Origin: JAJKIP01 sp040509055
GTDB lineage: Bacteria; Bacteroidota; Bacteroidia; Chitinophagales; Chitinophagaceae
Direction: 5' to 3'
NCBI GenBank assembly: GCA_040509055.1
Contig: JBEVLT010000062.1
Coordinates: 1 to 20,616 of the forward strand
Length of the DNA: 20,616 nucleotides
Positions 15,926-20,616 of this stretch are shown piece by piece. Positions within the stretch are counted from its first letter, which is position 1. Each line of letters opens with the position of its first letter. The position numbers and the translations under genes are program-made. The notes under the pieces were generated by a model. That model made no database searches and was not told where the DNA came from. It saw only the letters and a list, made by a program, of their open reading frames with translations.

Positions 15926-17509
15926 ATGACCAGACTCCTTGCTGTTTCCTGCGTTTTATTGGCTGCCGTTTGCGCCCATGCCCAGCGCAGTGTGGACATA
16001 CAACATTACCGGTTCCAGATCGGGCTGGAAGACCGTACGGACACGATCACCGGCCAGGCATCGATCGACGTCGTATTCCTGCAACCGGCCAGTCAGCTGG
16101 TGCTCGACCTGGTATCGCTGAAAAGCGGCAAGGGAATGACCGTCACGGGGGTAACGAGCAGCGATGCGCAGCTGGCCTCTGTTCACCGCAACGATTCGCT
16201 GTTCATCACGCTGCCCCGCTCCGTACAACCGGGTGAGAAAATGGCTTTTCGTGTTTCCTACAGGGGCATCCCGGCCGACGGACTGATCATTTCAAAAAAC
16301 AAGTTTGGCCACCGCACTTTCTTTTCCGACAACTGGCCCAACCGGGCGCGGAACTGGATACCCTGCGTGGATGACCCGGCGGACAAAGCCTCGGTGGAAT
16401 TCCTGGTCACGGCGCCGGCACACTACCAGGTGGTGTCCAACGGACTGCGGGTGGAAGAATCGACTGTACCCGGCGATAAAAAACTGACCCACTGGAAAGA
16501 AACGGTGCCGCTGCCTACCAAGGTGATGGTGATCGGCGCCGCAGACTTTGCCATGTACGAAGCCGGCAGCATCGGATGTGTAGCGGTCACCAACTGGGTA
16601 TTCCCTGAAAACAGGGAACAGAGTGTTAAGGACTATGCATCGGCCAGCGGCATCCTGGAGTTTTTCAGCGACTACATCGGGCCCTACCCGTATAAAAAAC
16701 TGGCCAATGTGCAATCCAAGACCATCTTTGGCGGTATGGAAAACGCCAGCGCTATCTTTTATTTCGAAAATTCAGTAAACGGCCGGCAGGACCAGGAAGG
16801 GCTGATCGCCCATGAGATCGCTCACCAGTGGTTTGGCAACATGGCCACGGAAAAAAGCTTTGCGCATCTCTGGCTCAGCGAAGGCTTTGCCACTTACATG
16901 ACCATCTGTTACCTGGAAAAAAAATACGGCGCCGATACGGCCCTGCTGCTGCGTGCCACGGACCGGCAACAGGTCATCGCCTTTGCCGCCGGGTCGGACC
17001 GGCCGGTGGTCGACTCGGTATCTTCCTACATGAGCCTGCTCAATGCCAACAGTTACCAGAAGGGCGGCTGGGTGCTGCACATGCTGCGGCGGCAGCTGGG
17101 TGATGCGGCTTTCCAGAAAGCCGTCCGGCAATACTATGCACAGTATGCCGGTAAGAATGCCGATACACGCGACCTGCAGCAGGTGTTCGAAAAGGTATCG
17201 GCCAAAGACCTGTCTGTCTTTTTCCGGCAATGGCTGTATACGCCGGGCCTGCCCAAGCTGGAGCTGCAATGGAAATATAGCACGCAGGAAAAGAAAATAA
17301 ATGTGACCGTAAAACAACTGCAGCCCGATGTGTTCCGGTTCCCGCTTGAACTATCCATCCAGCTGGCCGGCAGAACCTTAACAGAAACGATCCAGGTCAC
17401 GGAAGCGCTGCAAACCTTTTCGATACCGGTACGGGATAAACCGCTGGCGGTGCAGGCTGACCCGGGTGTAAACCTGCTGTTTGACGGCAGCCTGAAAGAA
17501 ATGAAATAA
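15926..17509 (+). CDS. Secreted M1-family metallo-aminopeptidase
   Basis: A 527-residue zinc peptidase. The ATG at 15926 gives a clean Sec signal (MTRLLAVSCVLLAAVCAHAQ). In-frame ATGs at 15863 and upstream would place extra residues in front of it. The N-terminal domain (SVDIQHYRFQIGLEDRTDTITGQASIDV) is the beta-saddle of M1 enzymes. The exopeptidase motif is GGMENA (about 269-274). The zinc site is HEIAHQWFGN (H296, E297, H300) with the third ligand E319 exactly 19 residues after H300 (LWLSEGFATYM). The usual long helical C-terminal domain is short, as in many Bacteroidota M1 enzymes. It should trim N-terminal residues from peptides in the periplasm or outside the cell. It has 215 bases of non-coding DNA upstream and is probably a single-gene unit. 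Confidence 0.92.
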   Translation: MTRLLAVSCVLLAAVCAHAQRSVDIQHYRFQIGLEDRTDTITGQASIDVVFLQPASQLVLDLVSLKSGKGMTVTGVTSSDAQLASVHRNDSLFITLPRSVQPGEKMAFRVSYRGIPADGLIISKNKFGHRTFFSDNWPNRARNWIPCVDDPADKASVEFLVTAPAHYQVVSNGLRVEESTVPGDKKLTHWKETVPLPTKVMVIGAADFAMYEAGSIGCVAVTNWVFPENREQSVKDYASASGILEFFSDYIGPYPYKKLANVQSKTIFGGMENASAIFYFENSVNGRQDQEGLIAHEIAHQWFGNMATEKSFAHLWLSEGFATYMTICYLEKKYGADTALLLRATDRQQVIAFAAGSDRPVVDSVSSYMSLLNANSYQKGGWVLHMLRRQLGDAAFQKAVRQYYAQYAGKNADTRDLQQVFEKVSAKDLSVFFRQWLYTPGLPKLELQWKYSTQEKKINVTVKQLQPDVFRFPLELSIQLAGRTLTETIQVTEALQTFSIPVRDKPLAVQADPGVNLLFDGSLKEMK

Positions 17510-17597
17510 CAGCGTATAATCGATCGTGTTTTTACGTGCCGTTCTCCCCCGGGCTTTCTTCTATTTTTTTCTACCTTCAGCGTGACAACGACGGATC

Positions 17598-18665
17598 ATG
17601 CTTGTAAAAACATTCGGCAGCGCGGTATACGGGGTGGAAGCGATCACCATTACGATCGAAGTGAACTGGCTGCCCTCCTCCGGCAAGGACCCGATGATCG
17701 TGGGACTGCCGGACAACGCGGTGAAGGAAAGCCTGCAGCGGGTGGAAAGCACGTTCAAAACAAACGGCTACCAGGTGCCGCGCACCAAAGTGGTAGTGAA
17801 CCTGGCGCCGGCCGATATCAAAAAGAGCGGGACAGCTTTTGACCTGCCTATCGCCCTCGGCATTCTCGGCGCCTCGGAACAATTTGCCGGCAACGAAGCG
17901 CTGGCGCAATACGTGATCATGGGAGAGCTAAGCCTGGACGGCGAAGTACGAGCCATCAAAGGCGCCTTACCAATCGCCATACAGGCGCGCAAGGAAGGCT
18001 TCAAAGGCCTCATCGTACCGAAGGTAAATGCCAAAGAAGCCGGCATGGTGAACAACATCAACGTGTACGGCGTCACGCATATCCGGGAAGTGATCGACTT
18101 TTTTGAAAAAAAAGAAATCGGCTTAACCCCGGTGGTGATCAATACCCGCGAAGAATTTTTTCATTCGCAATACGATTTCGACCTCGACTTTGCCGATGTA
18201 AAAGGACAGGAAAATATCAAGCGGGCGCTGGAGATCGCTGCAGCCGGTGGGCACAATGCCATCCTGATCGGCCCGCCCGGCGCCGGCAAGACCATGCTGG
18301 CCAGGCGGCTGCCGACCATCCTGCCGCCCCTGTCGCTGCAGGAAGCGCTGGAAACAACCAAGATCCATTCCGTGGCCGGCAAGCTGCCGGAAAATGCGAT
18401 GCTGATCCCGAAGCGGCCTTTTCGTTCACCGCACCATACCATTTCCGATGTAGCCCTGGTGGGCGGAGGCGGCATACCGCAGCCCGGGGAGATTTCATTA
18501 GCACATAACGGCGTGCTGTTCCTGGACGAGCTGCCGGAGTTTAAACGCACGGTGCTGGAAGTAATGCGGCAGCCGATGGAAGAGCGAAGAGTAACCATCT
18601 CCCGTGCGAAAGTAGCCGTGGACTTCCCGGCAAGTTTCATGCTGATCGCTTCTATGAATCCGTGA
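17598..18665 (+). pseudogene. yifB: yifB (comM homologue), 5' part only, interrupted by an integrated element
   Basis: The frame encodes 355 residues of a YifB/ComM-type Mg-chelatase-like AAA+ protein, normally about 500-510. The start MLVKTFGSAVYGVEA is standard. The N-terminal ChlI/Lon-like domain (GLPDNAVKESLQRVE, NLAPADIKKSGTAFDLPIALG, GELSLDGEVRAIKGAL) is intact. The ATPase domain begins well: Walker A GPPGAGKT (225-232), the FRSPHHTISDVALVGGG segment, and Walker B VLFLDELPEF (about 306-315). It runs to LIASMNP and then meets TGA, where homologues continue into a C-P-C-G segment. The arginine-finger/sensor region and the C-terminal domain are missing. The stop codon lies in DNA that belongs to the inserted element. 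ComM of naturally competent bacteria is a branch-migration helicase for transformation. This fragment is unlikely to work as one unless the element leaves. Confidence 0.9.
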
Positions 18666-18670
18666 GGTCG
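18650..18670. other. Candidate attachment junction (attL or attR) in yifB
   Basis: Identity to yifB, judged from the protein, ends at the Asn-Pro codons (18656-18662). Homologues then read Cys (TGC or TGT), so TG at 18663-18664 could still be shared. The crossover of a serine integrase would be expected within roughly 18655-18664. The exact core cannot be fixed without the other junction or an empty site. Confidence 0.6.
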
Positions 18671-20172
18671 TATTGCCTTTTTCCGCCGTTTTGGGAAAGG
18701 AGGGGTGCGGGGAGGTACGCCAGTGATATATGAATATCTGATTTTCCAATAGTTATGGATTCGGTAATTACCTCCACAATTGACCGTTTTTCTTCAAATG
18801 GAAGCTGCGGCCACCGGTCGGCAAGGCTGCGGGCATCTTCAAGGACTGTATCGGCAGAGAGGTTCTGAATGCGCAGGAAATCCACTTCCGCTTCAAATAC
18901 GGGCAGCTGCTCACTCATCTGCGTATATCGTTCTTCAAGCGGCTTGTGCTCCTTCTGGAAGGCGTCTTTTGATAGGTCTCCATCAAGCCGCAGGTTGACG
19001 AGATCGCTCATCCGCTTCCCTATCCGAGTGATTTCGGCTGCGGTATGTGACAATAGCTGCTCTTTCTCCTTCAAAATTGTATCAGATTTCTGCCTGTATT
19101 CCGAGATATCGGAATCGGTTAGAAGGAAAGATTGGAGCTGCTCGTGGTATATTTCGTCGATGTCCGCGACGGAGATCCTGTTTTTGCACTTTTTGCAGGA
19201 ATAGGAGGGGGATTTATGGAACACGTACATTTTGCTCCCGCAGGTGCAGATTACATACCCAGACAGGAGGTGTACGGCCTGGGGGCCTGGCTTTTTTCGG
19301 GTGGTGGTTTGGGCGTCAAGAATTGCGTTAGCCTCATTCCACAGCGCCTCGGGTACGATGGATTCGCATGCGTTGATAATCCACTCCTCTTTCGGCTTTC
19401 CAACCCATTTCTTTCCTTCCCCGAGGCTTTTGGTATGGTTCGCGATCCGCTGGCCTTTTGCGGTTGTATCTCGCAGGAGGCGGTCGACAGTTGTGTCTGA
19501 GAACTTTGATCCATTCCGGGTACGGTATCCCATCTCGTTCAGCTTGCCCGCGACGGTTTTCTTGCGTTTGTATTTGATGAAAAGTTCGTACATCAGCTTC
19601 CGCACGGGAGCTTCCTTCTCATCGATGCAAAATTCCCGTTTCTCGAACTTCTCACCGTTCCAATTGATGCCTTTCCAGGCATACCCGAATGGAGCAGCCC
19701 CGCCCAGCGGCTTCCCGAGTTTGGCGCGCACGGGAACGGATGCCGCGACTCGGTCTGCTATCTCCTCCCGTTCCCAGGTAGCCATCGCCGCGATCATGGT
19801 ATAGAACAACCGCCCAGCGGGGGTTGAGGTATCAATGCTTTCTGCAAGCGAAATAAGGTCGGCATTATACGACTTGAAGAACTCTGCGAGATCAAGGAGT
19901 TCCCTCGTGTTGCGCGCAAGGCGGGCAAGTTTTGAAAAAATGAGACCAGTAATGCGCCCGCTCTTCACATCAGCCATCATCCGCTTCAGCTCTTCCTTCT
20001 CAATGACAGACTTCCCGCTTACGCCATCGAGCCGATATACTTCCACGACATCCCATCCTTTTGCTTCTGCATAGTGCCGCGCACGGTGTTCGTGGTGTTC
20101 CGGGGAGTCCCCTTTCGCCTGGAGTTCGGTGGATACCCGAATCCAAATTCCGACGGCTTTCTTTGCTTCCAT
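18652..20172 (-). CDS. Large serine recombinase (integrase of the element)
   Basis: A 506-residue serine recombinase. The N-terminal catalytic resolvase domain (about 5-150) has the nucleophile in GIWIRVSTELQ (S14, with R12) and the conserved arginines in FSKLARLARNTRELL (R84, R87). It is followed by the Recombinase domain (about 160-285, with KPLGGAAPFGYAWKG and YRTRNGSKFSDTTVDRLLRD). A zinc ribbon follows with C309, C311, C326 and C329, then a charged coiled-coil region (about 345-440). This is the normal order of large serine integrases, which act on short attP/attB sites without resynthesis. The start at 20172 (MEAKKAVGIW) fits the family. The last codons run into yifB, and the TAG stop is formed from the yifB Ser-Met-Asn codons read backwards. 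This placement next to a broken target gene makes it the likely integrase of the element. Confidence 0.93.
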   Translation of the reverse strand: MEAKKAVGIWIRVSTELQAKGDSPEHHEHRARHYAEAKGWDVVEVYRLDGVSGKSVIEKEELKRMMADVKSGRITGLIFSKLARLARNTRELLDLAEFFKSYNADLISLAESIDTSTPAGRLFYTMIAAMATWEREEIADRVAASVPVRAKLGKPLGGAAPFGYAWKGINWNGEKFEKREFCIDEKEAPVRKLMYELFIKYKRKKTVAGKLNEMGYRTRNGSKFSDTTVDRLLRDTTAKGQRIANHTKSLGEGKKWVGKPKEEWIINACESIVPEALWNEANAILDAQTTTRKKPGPQAVHLLSGYVICTCGSKMYVFHKSPSYSCKKCKNRISVADIDEIYHEQLQSFLLTDSDISEYRQKSDTILKEKEQLLSHTAAEITRIGKRMSDLVNLRLDGDLSKDAFQKEHKPLEERYTQMSEQLPVFEAEVDFLRIQNLSADTVLEDARSLADRWPQLPFEEKRSIVEVITESITIGKSDIHISLAYLPAPLLSQNGGKRQYDLTDS

Positions 20173-20193
20173 ACGAACGATTTAATGGTGATT

Positions 20194-20228
20194 TAAATGT
20201 ACAGTTTTCCGAAAAAACAGTTTTCAAA
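20194..20228 (-). promoter_or_regulatory. Candidate recombinase promoter with paired direct repeats
   Basis: On the minus strand TTTG (20228-20225), a 23-base spacer and TACATTTA (20201-20194, one mismatch to TAnnTTTG) precede the ATG at 20172. Two exact 9-bp repeats, ACAGTTTTC on the plus strand at 20201-20209 and 20217-20225, lie 16 bases apart and fill the spacer, overlapping the edges of both boxes. They could bind a repressor or the recombinase itself. Confidence 0.4.
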
Positions 20229-20269
20229 AGAGAAAAGAAACGGAAAAAGAAAAAGAAAGCACAGGACAC

Positions 20270-20392
20270 CGGCTGCGCGGCAGCGCCCGCAAGGAGGAAC
20301 GGAATAAATGATGGCTTTGTGGGCGGGCCTTGTGTTTATGCCGTAGTTCCTTGCGGGCGCGATATGTGGTGTGGGGGTTGTGTGCGCAGCCG
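20270..20392. repeat. Nested inverted repeat, large GC-rich stem-loop
   Basis: Inner arms 20283-20308 and 20335-20360 are 26 bases each and complementary at 22 positions, with an unbroken 13-bp outer part (GCGCCCGCAAGGA). The loop is 26 bases and contains a near direct repeat (GGCTTTGTG at 20313-20321, GGCCTTGTG at 20326-20334). Outside it a second perfect 9-bp pair (CGGCTGCGC at 20270-20278 with 20384-20392) can close a larger structure. Read on the minus strand the hairpin is followed by a T-rich tract, so it could end transcription of the gene at the window edge. A transfer origin, a replication origin or a folded RNA are alternatives. Confidence 0.65.
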
Positions 20393-20514
20393 AACTTTGC
20401 GATAGTTTTTTCGCTTAACGATTAAACCTTTCTAATCAGCACTTAACTATTCTCTACATTACTTAAATGATAGAACAGTCTTTGAAAGAAATTATACATT
20501 TAATTTAAGAATCC

Positions 20515-20616
20515 TTACTTTCTATAATACTGCTCTCCTCCTGCAATACTAAAATTTACACTAATATTGGCCCCTACGAGCTGCATTTTAGCATTGGAAA
20601 AAAGTAATGCACTCGG
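20515..20616 (-). CDS. Possible 3' end of a further element gene (partial)
   Basis: An open minus-strand frame enters from the window edge and reads 33 residues (including NAKMQLVGANISVNFSIAGG) to a TAA at 20517-20515. The other two minus-strand frames close within about 45 bases. The alternating hydrophobic pattern looks protein-like, but 33 residues in AT-rich DNA are weak evidence and I recognise no family. If real, it lies upstream of the recombinase in the same direction. Confidence 0.35.
   Translation of the reverse strand, partial: PSALLFSNAKMQLVGANISVNFSIAGGEQYYRK

Larger units (their letters stand above)
20173..20514. other. Non-coding interval upstream of the recombinase
   Basis: This 342-base gap contains, in minus-strand order: an AT-rich stretch (20514-20393), a GC-rich nested stem-loop (20392-20270), a long pyrimidine tract (20259-20226 with one interruption), and the recombinase promoter with two direct repeats. 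I see no convincing gene in it. Short open frames exist on both strands, but they run through the stem-loop and lack family features. Confidence 0.6.
18660..20616. mobile_element. Integrative element inserted in yifB, one end only
   Basis: The element begins at the yifB break (about 18655-18665), carries the serine recombinase facing outward to that end, and continues past the window. No transposase, insertion-sequence terminal repeats or conjugation gene is visible in this part. Base composition drops from the GC-rich host level to clearly AT-rich after about 20400. The remaining 3' part of yifB should lie at the other end, outside the window. Cargo and length are unknown. Confidence 0.8.

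Noticed and set aside
20226..20259. Purine-rich tract as an insertion-sequence or retroelement polypurine primer site
   Set aside because: No reverse transcriptase, long terminal repeat or transposase is present. It is better explained as a T-rich tail behind the stem-loop on the minus strand.
20000..20269. Minus-strand frame of 89 codons overlapping the recombinase start
   Set aside because: It runs through the promoter repeats and pyrimidine tract (F/S/K-rich start) in a different frame from the recombinase, with no supporting features.
20061..20405. Plus-strand frame of 114 codons through the stem-loop
   Set aside because: It begins opposite the recombinase, passes through a lysine run coded by the purine tract and then the inverted repeat. 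There is no sign of protein-level selection.

Overview
The window looks like chromosomal DNA of a Bacteroidota member, most likely Chitinophagaceae or a close relative. This rests on gene content (a PorT-like outer-membrane protein, a RemB/Wzi-like barrel protein, an MG2/TonB-plug protein, a Bacteroidota-type dihydroorotase), on promoters of the TTTG-N19-TAnnTTTG type, and on almost no Shine-Dalgarno sequences. By eye the host part is moderately GC-rich. The last few hundred bases are clearly AT-rich. I saw no rRNA, tRNA or CRISPR array.

Layout. (1) 1-4835, envelope genes: a TonB-C-terminal protein with MORN-like repeats whose start codon is cut by the window edge, a convergent MG2/plug protein without a barrel, and a predicted outer-membrane barrel protein. 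(2) 4963-8157: a GbsR/MarR-type regulator with a perfect 20-bp palindrome over its promoter, a terminator, a second operator-like site, and a tightly packed four-gene run (membrane protein, TIGR01777 epimerase, DUF2071 protein, CoA-binding protein). This reads as a regulator with its target operon. (3) 8263-11070: a YkuK-like RNase H-fold protein, the ribosome-assembly GTPase EngB on the minus strand, then ubiE/menG overlapping a porT-like gene (menaquinone synthesis and type IX secretion). (4) 11250-15710: a RemB/Wzi-like protein and pyrC, diverging with only 33 bp between start codons, and a short MutS-like ATPase behind pyrC. (5) 15926-17509: a secreted M1 aminopeptidase.

(6) 17598 to the end: yifB (comM homologue) is cut off just after its conserved S-M-N-P segment, where homologues continue into a Cys-rich stretch. 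A large serine recombinase on the opposite strand ends inside the broken gene. The simplest reading is an integrative element inserted in yifB through its own serine integrase. The window shows one junction and about 2 kb of the element. Upstream of the recombinase lie paired direct repeats in its promoter, a large nested stem-loop (20270-20392), an AT-rich stretch, and the 3' end of a possible further gene running off the window.

The most interesting items are the interrupted yifB with an integrase whose last codons read into host DNA, the stem-loop inside the element, the matched operator pair around the GbsR-type regulator, and two intergenic arrays of degenerate 7-bp repeats.
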